Assembly (NCBI RefSeq): GCF_900005765.1
Contig: NC_041682.1
Span: 405,420-469,419, forward strand
Length of the DNA: 64,000 nt
Reading direction: 5' to 3'
DNA from: Plasmodium relictum
Taxonomy: Eukaryota > Apicomplexa > Aconoidasida > Haemosporida > Plasmodiidae
Part shown: one piece after another, positions 1-12,512 of the stretch
Position numbering within the stretch: position 1 is the stretch's first letter
Layout of the letters: each line of letters opens with the position of its first letter
Position numbers and translations under genes: made by a program
Notes under the pieces: generated by a model
Databases searched by the model: none
What the model was told of the DNA's origin: nothing
Seen by the model: the letters and a program-made list of their open reading frames with translations, nothing else

Positions 1-2192
1 TTTATTTTATTTATTTATTTATTATTTTTTTTTTTTTTTGCATTAAAATTTAAATAAATCAAAATATTTTAAAATTTATTTGTTTCTTTTTTTTTTTTTT
101 TAAATCTGTAAAAAAAAAAAAAAAAGATAATTGCTATATATTTTTAATAAAAAAAGAAGTTATAAAAAGAAAAAGAATTTTTAAATTTATACAAGTATAT
201 AAAAAAATTTAACCACAAGCATATATAAATAATGATTTAAGTTATCCCTTTTTTATTGAGTTAAACACTTTATTTTTATATTTTATCGAATTTTTTTTTT
301 TTTCATTTATTATTTTGTTATAATTCTTTTATAAGAAATTATGCTTTTATTTATTATACTTTATGTAATATTACTAAAAAAATTTTATTAACGTATTTTT
401 ATTTTTTTGAATTTTGGCAATTGAGTGCTCTTAAATATGTAAATTACTAAATTTTGGCAGTCTTTTTTATTTTTCAAGCGAAAAAAGGGAAAACGATGTT
501 TTGAAACATTTTAATTTTAATTAATTGCACATATTATATTGACACTTAGAATAGTTTCAGGTTCAATATATATATTTTTTTATGTTCTTTAATACTGAAA
601 TATACTGCAATATTGTTATATTAGTTTCTTTTATATATTAATTATACAAATATCTTAAATTTTTTTTTAGAATTTTTCATAAAAATTGTGCATAAGAAAA
701 AATAATGAAAAGTCATAATTGTATAATGTATTTCTTAAAATAAGTAAATTATGATGTTTCTAAAATTATATCGATAGACAACAAATTAAAAAAAAATATA
801 CATAATGCACATAAAAACAAAAAATAAAAATGATAAAAATTTCTTTTAATTTTTCTATAAAAAAAAAGTATAATTAATAAAATCAAAATTTTTTAGAAAG
901 GTTAATGTTTGAAGATTTGCATAAGAATAAATACATAAAAATATTTTATGTAATATATATCTGTTTACTATTATTCAAGAAAATATAAAAAAATAAAATA
1001 AAATAAAAATTAAAAAATTCGTTTATATTACATTTTTTCTAAGAAATAATATAAAGTGAAAATAAAAATAAAAATATTACCATTTTATTTTTTTTAATAA
1101 ATAAATAAATTTTAATTTTAATTTTTCAATATTTAAATAGACATAATCTTAATAATATTTTACTCTTGGCTTTTTTATTTTCATATGTCTAAATTTTTCG
1201 TAAAAAAACTACACAAAAAAAAATATTTTTTTCTTTGTTACCATTTATTATTTTAAATCGCTTATTAAATCCTTTTTTTTTTTTTTTTTTTTTTTTGCGC
1301 TATTTTCTTCGTTTGATTATATCAATTCACATTCAGCTTATATGTTATTTTTTCATGAAATATGTATTCTTTTATAGATTATATTTTTTTTTTTTAATTT
1401 TTTTTTCTATATTTTTTATAGTTCTTTTATATATATTTAATTTTTTAATATTCTCTAAATTTTTTCTTTTTACTTTTATTTAATAACTTTTTTTTTTTTT
1501 TTTTTTAGTATATTTATTTCATTTATTTCTTTTTTTTATATTACATATATTTATTTTACATAAATTTTTTTTTTTAGTAGATATAACTTCTATTAAAACT
1601 ATCCCAATTTATATGAACAAAATTTATTTGCCATTTTAATAAGTAAAATAAATATTAATATATAATTAAATATAATATATTTATTAGTCTTATAATTTGA
1701 TAATAAATAGTATCATATTTTTACTCATACTATTTTTAATTAAATTCTTTAGTATTCGAAAAAAAAAAAAAAATACAAAATGATTTCCTACAATTTTTAA
1801 ATGATAATAAGAAAAAAAAAGATTACGATAATTATAATAAAATTTAAATTAAACTAAATATTTAAATGCATAGCTGAGATAAATTAAAAAAAAAAGAAAA
1901 AATTGAATTTAGTATAAAAGTTAACTGCAATACAAATTCATTGTGTATTCCTACGACTTTCTAGTATAAACAAAAGTAAATATTTATATTTTTTTTTTTC
2001 TTTGTTTCATAATTACATATATAAAATTTTGCATAAAAGTAATTAATATATTTTTTATTGTATAAATTAATAATTTAAAAATAATTAACATATAATTATT
2101 CACAAATTGGTTTACAACAAAAAAAAAAAAAGTTTTTCATTTTAGGTTTATAAGAAAATACAATTTTTGAAAGAAAAATATTTTTTAATAAA
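1..2192. other. intergenic, no gene seen
   Basis: About 2.2 kb of A/T homopolymers and (TA)n tracts upstream of the TB2/DP1/HVA22 gene. One short Phe-rich open frame (1235-1483, +) translates poly-T and is not credible as a gene. The last few hundred bases should hold the promoter and 5' UTR of the gene starting at 2193. No motif stands out. Confidence 0.6.
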
Positions 2193-3117
2193 ATGGATAA
2201 ATTAAAAGAATACGATAAAGAAAAAGAACAAGAAAAATGTAATGTAATACAAGGTGCACATGGTATTAAGAAATTATCATCAAAAGTATTAAGCGATAAA
2301 TTGAACAATTTAGATGTTAGTAGAGTATTTGACAACATAGATGATCACATAAAAAAACATCCATTCATAAATGATTTGGCAAAAAAGTTTGGCGTTAAAC
2401 CATCATATATTATTGTACCTTTTTTTTTTTTTTTATTTGTTTCTTTAATATTTGGATGGGGAGCAGCTTTAATATGCAACGTACTTGGATTTGCTTATCC
2501 AGGTATTATAAAATAAAAAAATTAATATATTAAGAAGAGATAATAAAAAATAATATATAAACAAAAAAAAAAAAAAAAAAAAAAATACTATATAAGTATA
2601 TAAATTATGTATTATTTACATATTATTTTTTTCTATTATCATTTAAATAACTTCTTTAAATATGTGTATACTTTATATATATTGAAATAAAATATCTATG
2701 CATATAATTTTTTTTTTTAATTTTTTTTACATTAATTTAATTAATGATTTAGCATATCAATCATTCAAGGCAGTGGAATCTCAGAGTACTGATGAAACAA
2801 AGTTGTGGTTAACATATTGGGTTGTTTTTTCTTTGTTTTTTTTTCTTGAATATTTAATTGATATTATTTTATTTTGGATTCCTTTTTATTATTTAATAAA
2901 ATTGCTTTTTCTTTTATATTTGTATATGCCTCAAGTTAGAGGAGCAGAAATGGTATATAATTATGTTATAAGACCAATTTTATTAAAACACGAAAAAACA
3001 ATAGATGATACTGTTCAGAAAATCAGTCAAACAGCTACTAACCATTTAACACAAATTACCGGAAATTTAACAGAGAAGTTAGTTCAGGAAGGACTAAGGA
3101 GGAGAAATATTAATTAA
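2193..3117 (+). CDS. TB2/DP1/HVA22 (REEP5/Yop1-like) ER-shaping membrane protein, 2 exons
   Basis: Family members are hairpin membrane proteins that shape tubular ER; that role is inferred from the family. Exon 1 is 2193-2502 and exon 2 is 2753-3117. The donor follows the GFAYP codons (cag|gtatta) and the acceptor is gatttag|catatc, giving 224 residues. The junction restores GFAYPAYQSFKAVES, closely matching the REEP5 segment GFGYPAYISIKAIES. Further family signatures follow: WLTYWVV, then a hydrophobic segment ending WIPFYYLIK, then a C-terminal part containing IRPILLKHE. Membrane segments lie at about residues 74-100 and 119-150. The C-terminal tail is polar and amphipathic, as expected. 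The N-terminal 60 residues are charged and less conserved. Neighbouring S15A is 2.2 kb downstream on the same strand. Confidence 0.9.
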
Positions 3118-3317
3118 TGAAGAAAATATTTTTTTATATACATATATATTATTACTTCAATTATAATATTATGAAAAATAGTAAAATTCTACAAATATAT
3201 TATTTAAAAAAAAAAAAATGGATATATAATTAATGAAATATAATAACATAAAATATGATGAAATAAAATATAATTAAATGTAATATATACAATATTATAA
3301 TATGCAAAATATAATAA

Positions 3318-3383
<66 letters not shown>

Positions 3384-5327
3384 ATAAATTGTTTTCTGTA
3401 AAAAAATGTGATAATATTAGATCATAATATTTATATAATTTTTTTTTTTTAAATTTCAAAAATTTAAGAAAAAATACTTCTTCAATCTTATTAAGAAATA
3501 GAAATACCTTCATATATGTATTATTTTTATCTTACTTTTTTTTATTTTTTTTGTTTTTTGGTTTTTATTTTATCAGATAACTTTCTTTTTTAAATTGTCT
3601 ATATATGCGTATGTTTCTTTTAACATTTATTGTTCTAAGTATATTCATTATTTAAACTATTTCATTTATAATATTTCTCTTAATGTATAAAAAAATAGAA
3701 AAAGTTATTTATTATTACAAATGATGTTGAAATATTACTTAGCTTAAAATAATATAATTCATATATAGAAAAATACCCCCTTTCTCCAAAAAAAAAAAAG
3801 AATTTAACATTAACTTGAATGTACTTACATTTTACAATTTGTAATATATTTTTGTATAAATGTAATATACTAGATAAATATATTTATTAAATTCATTTAA
3901 TAATTTTTTTTTTTTTTTATTATCACAGAATATTTCTGTTTCTTTTTCTATTTTTTTTTTTAAAATATAAAATAAATTAATGCTTATTACTGATTTTTTT
4001 TTTTTTCACTTTTTTTTAATATTGCATAAATGTTATTAATAATTTTAGTTAAAAATAGACTTATTTAAAAAAAAAAAATTAAGATTATAAAAAATACAAA
4101 ATTTTGAAATTAATGCTTAATTATAATTTCTGCTTAATAAATTATTTCATACAAAATTGGTTTTATCAACCACCAACCATTATCTGTTATTTGAAATATA
4201 TTTTTTTTCAATTATAAAAATATATAAAGATGTAGGAAAATATAGAAAATTTTAACAATATACTGGAAAAATGTATTTGGAAATATGAAAGAAGCTTCAC
4301 TTTAAATAAAAATCATGACAAATTTTCCCAAATTTTAAATTAATATATGCATACGTATTTTAAAAAATATATAAAAAAAAGAAAAGAAAAAAGGGCTTAA
4401 AATATTAAAAACAGGTTCATATGTATAAAAATATTAAAAAAAGGAAAATAAAAAAATAAAATAAAATAAAATTTAATTATAAAGAATTTCCTATTAAAAA
4501 CTATGAAAAAAAAAAAATATAAGCCTTTGTAAATTTTTATATATTATTTATAAAGAATCAATATTTCATTTTATTATTATTTAAATGTAATAAATAGAAT
4601 TAATGAAAATAAAAAAACATTAAAATGAAAACAAATTTATTTTTTTCATTTTTTTTAAGTTTTCTGCTTAAAATTTACTTTCAGTTTCTTAAAAATGTAT
4701 TTTTTTTTTTTTTAAAGTGCATTAATGTAGAAAAAAAAAATTTATAAAAAGCATAAGCTCACAATAAATAATACTCCAAAATAAGCATGATAATATTAAA
4801 AAAAAAAAAAAAAATATTCTTAAGTAAAAATAAATTCATATAAAAAAAAAAAAAATAATTAAAAAACAAAAACAAAAATAAAAATAAATTTTATTCAAAT
4901 TTATATATTAAAAAATTTTCAATATACATTTTAATTTTAGAAAATACTCGAATTTTTTAAAATTTCTTGAAAGTATAAATCCACTGATTCTTTTTTTATT
5001 TCTGATTAATTTATGAATTTTTTTTGAATACACCAAAAACTGAATTATTCAAAGTAAAAAACAAAAAATATTTAATTAAAATAATAAATTTATTTTTCTA
5101 CATATATAATCCTTTGATAATTTTTTAAAAGTTATACAATATTTTGTATTTCCTAATAAATATAGAAGAAATATTTTTTAAAAAATTTCTATATATTTTG
5201 ACTTTTTTTTTTCCCTTTTTTTTTTTTTAAATATAATATTTGAAAATTCTATTTAATTTTTTTTTATTTAAGATTATATAATCGATAATAAATTTATATA
5301 TACATATTTTTTTTTTTTTAATAATAG
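3118..5327. other. intergenic with (TA)n microsatellite
   Basis: About 2.2 kb between two plus-strand genes. It contains an uninterrupted (TA)n run at 3321-3379 and many A/T homopolymers. The open frame on the minus strand here (3295-3513) simply reads through the TA repeat. I see no tRNA-like or conserved RNA structure. Confidence 0.6.
3321..3379. repeat. (TA)n microsatellite
   Basis: Roughly 59 bases of perfect TA dinucleotide downstream of the TB2/DP1/HVA22 gene. Similar (TA)n tracts occur at about 7735-7764, 12470-12511 and 33184-33230. They are typical of Plasmodium intergenic DNA and are likely length-polymorphic. Confidence 0.9.
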
Positions 5328-5835
5328 ATGGTTCGCATGAGTGTATTAGCTGATTGTTTGAAAACAATAAACAATGCTGAAAAGAGAGGAAGACGACAAG
5401 TTTTAATTCGCCCATCATCAAAAGTTGTTATAAGATTTTTGAGATATATGCAAAAAAAAGGATACATTGGAAATTTTGAAATAGTAGATGATCATAGATC
5501 AGGAAAAATTGTTGTTAATTTATTGGGAAGAATAAATAAATGTGCTGTTATATCACCAAGGTATATATATGACAAAAAAAAAAAATTATATATAAAAAAA
5601 TTAATGAAATACATTAAAAATTATAAGTATTTTTAATTTTTAATTTTTTTTTTTTTTTTTTTAATATTTATATAGATATGACGTAAAATTAGAAGAAATC
5701 GAAAAAATTATAACAAGTATATTACCTAGTAGACTTTTTGGTCATTTAATTTTAACAACACCATATGGAATAATGGATCATGAAGAAGCAAGAAGAAAAC
5801 ATACTGGTGGAAAAGTTTTAGGTTTTTTCTTTTAA
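5328..5835 (+). CDS. RPS15A: 40S ribosomal protein S15A (uS8), 2 exons
   Basis: Component of the small cytosolic ribosomal subunit that binds the central domain of 18S rRNA. Exon 1 is 5328-5560 and exon 2 is 5676-5835, joined by a 115-base intron (ccaag|gtatat ... tatag|atatg). The product is 130 residues, exactly the usual length. It begins [11 protein letters not shown], contains [18 protein letters not shown] and [10 protein letters not shown], and ends with [19 protein letters not shown], the invariant eukaryotic S15A C-terminus. The start codon is preceded directly by a polypyrimidine/TAG sequence, so a 5' UTR intron ending at the ATG is possible. Identity is certain from the protein sequence. 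Confidence 0.98.
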
Positions 5836-6530
5836 ATGTTTAAATTTGTAAAATACATAAAACATTTAGTAAAATAAAAAGGATAAAAGATGTGAATATT
5901 TTGGCTTCTATACATGAAATATATGTAAGAAATATTATTTATTTTATTATTTTAATATATATATATTTTTTCTTTTACTATTATATATATATGTGTATAT
6001 ATAAATGTAATTGTTTTTGAAATAATTTAAAAAGGTAATTTTTTATTTTTGAAAATTATTACAAGATATCATTCTATTAGTATGTTTAATTTATATACAT
6101 TTGAAAAATAAGAAAAAAAACTAAAATAAAAAATAAGTGATACAAACTGAGGTTAAAAATAAATTAGAATTGCAATTTTTGGATAACTAAAAATTATTAT
6201 ACAGTCTTTAAAATTAATTTTTAAATAAAATTAAAAAAATAAAGTAGAAATACTACAAGTTTTAATTACATAAAAAAAAGAAAAAATAAAATAATAAATT
6301 CTTTAAAATTTTCAAAAAAAAAAAAATTACATCAAAGTTACATAAAAAATAGTATTTTAGAAATTTTTTTGTCAAAGGAAAAGAAAAAAAATAAAATAAA
6401 AAGAATATAAATACAATTGCCTTTTATAAAAGGAAAACATATTTTATCTGAAATACAATAAAAATTAAGTTTTTGATTTTCATAATAAGTGTTTAGTGAA
6501 AGGTATTAGTTTATTAAAAATATATATATA
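5836..6530. other. convergent intergenic region
   Basis: About 0.7 kb between the 3' ends of S15A (+) and the RING protein (-). It should hold both 3' UTRs. It is A/T-rich, and no gene or structured RNA is visible. Confidence 0.6.
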
Positions 6531-7730
6531 TTAAGTTACTTCTGTTTTATCTAAATTTTTTAATGGAAACTTAATAAATGAGGTAAAGAGGCATCTACAT
6601 ATTGGGCATTTTTCTTGTCTTAATGATTTCATGCAATCATAACAAAATGAGGAATGACGACAAGGCATTAATAAGGTATCTTTATAAGATGTCATGCAAA
6701 TTAAACATTCTTTATCGTGCTCTTCATGACCATATATATCTAATATATCAATAAATTGAAAAATATTACATTTTTTTTTTGATTTTTGCAAAGAAACACT
6801 TTGATTTAATACACATATATCTTTTATTATGAAAGGTTTGTATTTATCCTTTATTTTTTTAAAGTCTACTAAAACAATTAATGTATTACAATTATCATTT
6901 TTTTTTGATTTTTTGCTAGAAGCTTTATTTACATTATATTGATCATTAGATGGAATATCATTTAAAACAATTATTAGAGGTATTCTAATATTTTCTTCAT
7001 TATTCATCATTTTATTTTCTTTAATGTCAACCTTATTTTTTTTTTGTTTTTTTTTTTCTTCATTCTCCTCTTTTTCTTTTTTTTTAATCATATTACTCTT
7101 TTCAACTTCTATTTCATTTAAGATTTCTGTTACACAAAAATTTTCATCATAAGGCATAGTATATGTAACATTATTACCATTACTAAAAAAGGATTTAGGT
7201 GTTTTATAAAAACATGAATTGAAATCAATCATATTATCTTCTTGAGGATCTACGTAATAGTCATTTTTTTTTTTATCTAATAATAAGGTAGTCGCATCGG
7301 AAGTTTGTTTATTTGGTATTGTTTTGCTAAATCCATCCTTAAAAAAATTTTTAAAATTATCTATGCATATAACAGTGCTTTGCCCATTTATAGATTTCTT
7401 ATTTGATTCTATTTTATTATGAATAATATCATTTACTTCTTTTAATAGAACTCCCCAAAATAATCTAATATATATGGAATTTTTTGAAGAAAAGGTGAAG
7501 GAAATAGAATATTTATATAGTTGATTTAAATCATTGCAACTAGAACTTAAATAATTTTTATACAGTTGTATATTATTTTTTATACTTATATTCAAATTTA
7601 TTTTATCTACACTTTTTGGAGTAATTTTTTTTTTAATTCTTATTATATCATTTACATGACTTCTACATAACATTTTAATTTCGTTTATATATCTTGACAT
7701 GTTTTTCATATAAATTGCCTAAAAAAAAAA

Positions 7731-7771
<41 letters not shown>

Positions 7772-8140
7772 AATGAAAAATGATGTAATAAACATTCGGC
7801 TGTAAATATAATAAATAATACATAAATATATTAATACAAATTTATAATGTTATAGAATATAGAAATATATATTACTCTTAGTTATAAAAGAGAATTATCA
7901 TATATATATTTTTTAAAGATTTACCTTTCTATTTTTTAGATATTTCATAATATTATAAGATGCATAAAATCTTGACAAAATTGATATAAACCATAAGAAC
8001 ATAATAAAAAAAAGCAAAAAACAAAGAGTGTTTAAAAAGCTGGAAGTATTGAATATGCATAGTAACTCCTCATCTTTACAATTATTAGTCATCACAATGT
8101 TTTTGTACATATCTAGGTCATATTCATCTATTATGCTCAT
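6531..8140 (-). CDS. membrane-anchored Mahogunin-like C3HC4 RING E3 ubiquitin ligase, 2 exons
   Basis: Two minus-strand open frames join cleanly. Exon 1 is 8140-7925 (72 codons, donor aag|gtaa) and exon 2 is 7718-6531 (acceptor ttttag|gcaatt), in phase 0, giving 467 residues. Residues about 36-56 are one strong hydrophobic segment (LCFLLFFIMFLWFISIL). Residues 410-447 are a C3HC4 RING: CLIC, PCRH, CYDC and CPIC, the expected zinc ligands. The segment around YSISFTFSSKNSIYIRLFWG resembles the conserved strand region before the RING in MGRN1/RNF157-type ligases. The middle (about 215-235) is a Lys/Glu-rich low-complexity spacer. The product is probably an E3 ligase held on an internal membrane with the RING in the cytosol; the substrate is unknown. 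MUL1-type ligases are the main alternative. Confidence 0.8.
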
Positions 8141-9092
8141 TTTGACTCAAATGACTTTCCTCTTTATTAAATTAAAATATAAAAAAAAAAAAAAAACTAA
8201 TATAATTATAATTTTCTCACATGCTAAAAGAAAATTTAAATCTTTCTATTATTAGCTGAAGTTTAATTATTTTATATTTTTAAAATAATTTAAGAAATGT
8301 AATTATTAAATATTACTTCCTAATTACAAATTACCATATTTAATATACAAATGTTTTTAAAAGATTTAACAAAAAAACTTGTAAAGTTATAATCATTTAT
8401 TTTATGTTTATTTAAAAAAAATTTTTTTCGTATAAAAAATAAGATAATTTATATATTAAAAGTATTATTTTTAATTTATAACCGTACTTAGGGGAAAAAA
8501 AAAAAAATATATATTACAAATTAATATATATATAGTACAAAATAATAAAAATTCTTTTCTTTTTTTTTTTGGGTTTTTTTTTTAAACGTATGTGAAAATC
8601 TTAAGATTTTCAGTATTTAAAAAAATAATGTAAATAAATAAAGAATTTTTTAAAAGCTTATCTTTGCTTTTATTTGCATAGAATTTACCAGGATTTAATT
8701 TAAATATGTAAAAAGAAAAAAAATATATTTTTTTTTTATATTTCATTATACTATTTTCAAATAAAATATTATGTTTGTAAAATTTTCTTCTCAGTTTTTT
8801 CTTTTTTCTTATAATAATTTGTAAATATTTATATTGAATTATTTTTTTTCTCCAAAACATATGTATGCGTATTTATATGAGCTCTCATTTATTATTTATT
8901 ATTATAAGAGTTCTAACTTTTTTAATGATTTAATTATGTGTATATATTTTTTTATAATAGGATAAGTTCTTAAAATAAAAAAGTAAATTTAGAACTTGTA
9001 TATATATATATAAAAAAAAAAAAAAGATTTATAATATATATATATATATATATTTTTTGTCACAATGTTAATAATTATTTTTTTTTTAATAT
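8141..9092. other. intergenic, no supportable gene
   Basis: About 0.95 kb between the start of the RING gene and the end of the proteasome gene, both on the minus strand. A 92-codon Lys/Ile/Phe-rich open frame (8582-8860, -) has no recognisable domain and fits chance in this composition. (TA)n tracts are present at about 9001-9051. Confidence 0.5.
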
Positions 9093-10070
9093 TTATTGAT
9101 TTAATTGTTCTACATATTCTACAGCTATTTTCATTGCGTTATTTAAAATACTTTCTCCTATATTTTGAAATTCATAAGAAGATTCTTCACATATCCATGA
9201 GAAATTAACTAAATTTGATAAATTATCTTTATTAATGTGATCATCACTAGTTAAAATAATTTTATATATATCAATTAAAGCATCTTTTACATTTATGTTT
9301 TTATAATTTTTTTTTTCAATCTCCGTTTTAAACATTTCTTTATTCTTTCCTATAACCACTCCTGAGTATTTATAACATGCTCCATTAGGTTCTATGCAAT
9401 AAATTTCACCTATTAAATAAAATGAATTAAAAATATATATATATGAATATATAAAAAATTGAATAATGGAAAATAAGATATAATATATTTTTGAATTATT
9501 CTATATAAATATATTTCTAAAATCGATACTATATAATATAAAATATTCTTTTATAGCACAATTTATGTAATCTGAAAAAAATGTAACTTATCTTTTGTGA
9601 TTTTTTCTTTTTTTTCTCAAGTTACCTTTTTCATTTTTATCAAAAGATGCTAGAATAATTGAGGAAGCAAAAGGTCTAAGATGCCAGTATAATGTATATG
9701 CATGAATATATAAAGAAATTCTATTAGTTAAAATGTGTAATGGTATATTAGTATGAAAATTATAATAATAGTTATTAGCTTCACTTTTTGCTCTATCAAT
9801 AATATTTCTTGCATCCCCATCTAATCCTGCATATGTAATTATAATATTGTTATTAATGTGATATATTCTATTATAACTATTTTTCTTAATCATTTTATTT
9901 TTATCTAAATTTGAATTAATACAACAACTTATTATTCCATCTTTACATTCTAAACTTAAAGCTGTATTATTATTATTAATTGATTTATAAATATATTCAA
10001 CTTGATATAACCTCCCATCTGGTGAAAAAGTAGATACTGATAAATCATATCCTGCACTTAATCCTGCCAT
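9093..10070 (-). CDS. PSMA3: 20S proteasome subunit alpha type-3, 2 exons
   Basis: Alpha-ring subunit of the 20S proteasome. Exon 1 is 10070-9626 (donor aaaag|gtaac) and exon 2 is 9409-9093 (acceptor aatag|gtgaa). The phase-1 junction creates the codon for the Gly before EIYCIEPNG, giving 253 residues, the normal length. It opens with GYDLSVSTFSPDGRLYQVEY, the alpha-subunit N-terminal signature. It also keeps IPLHILTNRISLYIHAYTLYWHLRPF, which matches the PSMA3 segment with HAYTLY and VRPF. Alpha subunits lack the catalytic N-terminal threonine, as here. The C-terminal helix is shorter and less acidic than the human one. Type-3 is preferred over other alpha types because of GYDLS.STFSPDGR and HAYTLY. 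Confidence 0.95.
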
Positions 10071-11151
10071 TTTTTAATAATTTTCTCAAAAAAATTAAAA
10101 AAGAAAAAAATTTCAAAAGAAAAAAGTAAAACTAAAGTGTTTACTATATTTTCAATAGAAAATAAAAATATTCTTTATATATTTGATAAATATATTAATG
10201 GAAATTATTTTAAAAAAAAAACCAAAAATTCACTATCTGAAAGCTATATAATTATACATTAATATTTATTTTCTTTTATTTTATAAATATTATCAAGCTT
10301 CATTAGGACTAAGTAAAAAAAAAAAATTAAAATATTTCTTGTTTATGTGTATTTATATATGAATAAAAAACATTACTTTTTATTGTAAGTATTTTTGTAC
10401 AAAAAAAAAAAAAAAAAAAAAAAAAGAAATCTTTTTAATATATATATATATATTTTTTTTACTTTTTAAAATAAATATGAATTACATCTCTTAAAAATTA
10501 CACTTTTTTTTTTTATTATTGAATATTTAGAAAAAATATGGAGGAAAAATACATAAATGATTTTTATTATATAAAAAATAAGAATGTTTGTTCTTTTATA
10601 TTTATGTATATTTATATGAAACAAGTATATATATATTTTTTTTTAATTATAAATATTTTCAATACTATTTATACAAGTAATAATATACATAATAAATTAC
10701 ATAAAGAGACTATATAATATTTTATGTTAGGGTAAAAAGGTTATTTAGAATAAAATTTTTCTTTAACATACTAAAAAGCTAGTTAAAAAGAAAAATTCTT
10801 ATAAACAATAAATTAATAAAAGATACACTATAATTAATTTTAATTTTATAAAAAAAAATATTTATTCTTCATCATATTTACAAGAGAAAATTAAAAAAAA
10901 AAAAAAAATGACTAAAATAATATTTAAATTATATCAGAAAAACCTAAATTAGAATTACATAATATAAAAAAAAAAAAGTAGAATCTTGAAAAATGATTAC
11001 AATTGTATATATTAGGATTCCAAGAAAAAGATATTATTTAATAATTATAAAGAAAATATATTTTTATCATTTTAAATATTTTTAGAAAATGTTAATATAT
11101 ATCTCAATGAATTATTGTAATGTATTAAAAAAAAAATATTACTATATGTAC

Positions 11152-11265
11152 TTTTTTCATAAACAATTTTTAAAATATTTATTTGTTCTCGTTTAAAATT
11201 ATTCAAACATATGTTGCAATTTTCAATTTTTAATAAAATTTTATAAAAAGAAAATTGTCCTCTAT
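11152..11265 (-). other. possible internal exon of an unassembled gene
   Basis: A 114-base minus-strand segment is bounded by an acceptor (tttgtaatag) and a weak donor (gtacat). It reads RGQFSFYKILLKIENCNICLNNFKREQ and onward, including one CxxC. A 20-base segment at 10943-10924 after ctaatttag would fit its phase and supply a stop. No first exon was found. It may be a fragment of a small multi-exon gene or chance. Confidence 0.2.
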
Positions 11266-11540
11266 CTATTACAAAAAAAGAAAAAAAAAAAAAAATCATG
11301 TTCTCATATAAAATTTAAAAGAGAAAAAATTTTAATTTGACTATCAGACTATTTTTAAATCCTACTTTCCTTTAACAAAATTTTTTTTTTTCATTTTTAA
11401 AAAAGAAATAAGTTTTTCTTAAAAATGTTTTAAAAAACATTTAAAATTAGACAGAATAACTTTAAGAACTAATTTTATAAAAATACATATATATAAATTT
11501 ATTAACAATATCATTATCTTGTATTTTTATTTTTTAATAG

Positions 11541-11703
11541 AACAACATTCGGAAGAGAAGAAAGAAAAAAAATTGTTATTCTAAAATCAATATTATTATT
11601 CTATACTTTATTATTGCTTGTATTTATAATTATAATTTGTTATATATATTCATATAAGGTTCAAAATTTTTCACTTTTTGTTTATATGAAATGTTTTAAT
11701 TAA
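11541..11703 (+). other. possible terminal exon of an unassembled tail-anchored protein
   Basis: The segment follows a good acceptor (ttttttaatag) and is open to TAA at 11701-11703. Read in the frame after one base, it encodes a charged stretch (TTFGREERKK) followed by a long hydrophobic segment (SILLFYTLLLLVFIIIICYI) and a short tail, as in a tail-anchored protein. No convincing upstream exon was found. A short open frame starting at 10538 (MEEKYIND...) is a weak candidate first exon. Chance cannot be excluded. Confidence 0.25.
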
Positions 11704-11853
11704 AAAAATATTATGTGGAATTTAAGTAAAATACATATATAGAAGAACATACTCGTTTATATAGAAATTAAAATTTTTTCGAACAAAAAGTATATAAAAT
11801 AATTAATTATATTTTTTTTTTTTTTTTTTCTGTTCATTATAGTAAAACAAAAA

Positions 11854-11860
11854 TGCATGC
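11854..11860 (+). promoter_or_regulatory. TGCATGC, candidate ApiAP2 site upstream of B9
   Basis: The palindrome GCATGC lies in TGCATGC about 950 bases upstream of the B9 start codon. TGCATG-type words are known targets of Plasmodium ApiAP2 factors, including the sporozoite factor AP2-Sp. B9 is known to act at hepatocyte invasion and in the liver stage, so the site makes sense, but a 7-base match alone is weak. Confidence 0.3.
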
Positions 11861-12467
11861 CTTTTTTTGTGAGAAAAAATATAATACTCACCCAAATAAA
11901 ACTTATCAAAAACAACAAAAAATAAAAAATAAATATAATTTTTTGAGTGAAATTAAAATTTATTTAAAAATAAAACAAAAATGAAAAAATTTTAAATATA
12001 TGATATTATATAAATTTTAAATTTTAATGTTTATTTTTTTTTTTCTATGCTAGAATTGTCCTTACAACTATAGACACTATTTTGTTTATTTTTATTTTTT
12101 CTCTTTCTGTCTAATTGCAAATTATATAAAATTGTATTATATTTTAAAAAAGCTATATTAGAAAATAAAATAGACATGTAACGCATATAATTTAAAAAAA
12201 AAAAAAAATAAGGAAAAATGGGAATAATTTTAAAATAAATTATTTATTTTGTCGTTTTAAGCACTTTTCTTTATATAAAAAAAAAAAAGAAAAAGAAAAA
12301 AATTATATTACAAAAAAGAAATTTTTCTTTTATGCATATTTATCTTTTTTTAATATTCTTTTTTTTTTTTTTTTGTAGTTTTAGTAATTTTTATATGTAT
12401 TAATTTTTTTTAATTTTTGAATTTGAATAATATTAATGTTGTTAAAATATCTTTAGAAAGTAAATAG

Positions 12468-12512
<45 letters not shown>

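Noticed and set aside
1235-1483. 82-codon open frame (+)
   Set aside because: It translates T-homopolymers into poly-Phe with no domain.
3295-3513. 72-codon open frame (-)
   Set aside because: It reads through the (TA)n repeat as alternating Tyr-Ile; an artefact of the microsatellite.
8582-8860. 92-codon Lys-rich open frame (-)
   Set aside because: I tried to match it to small organellar ribosomal proteins and found no motif; composition fits chance in A+T-rich DNA.
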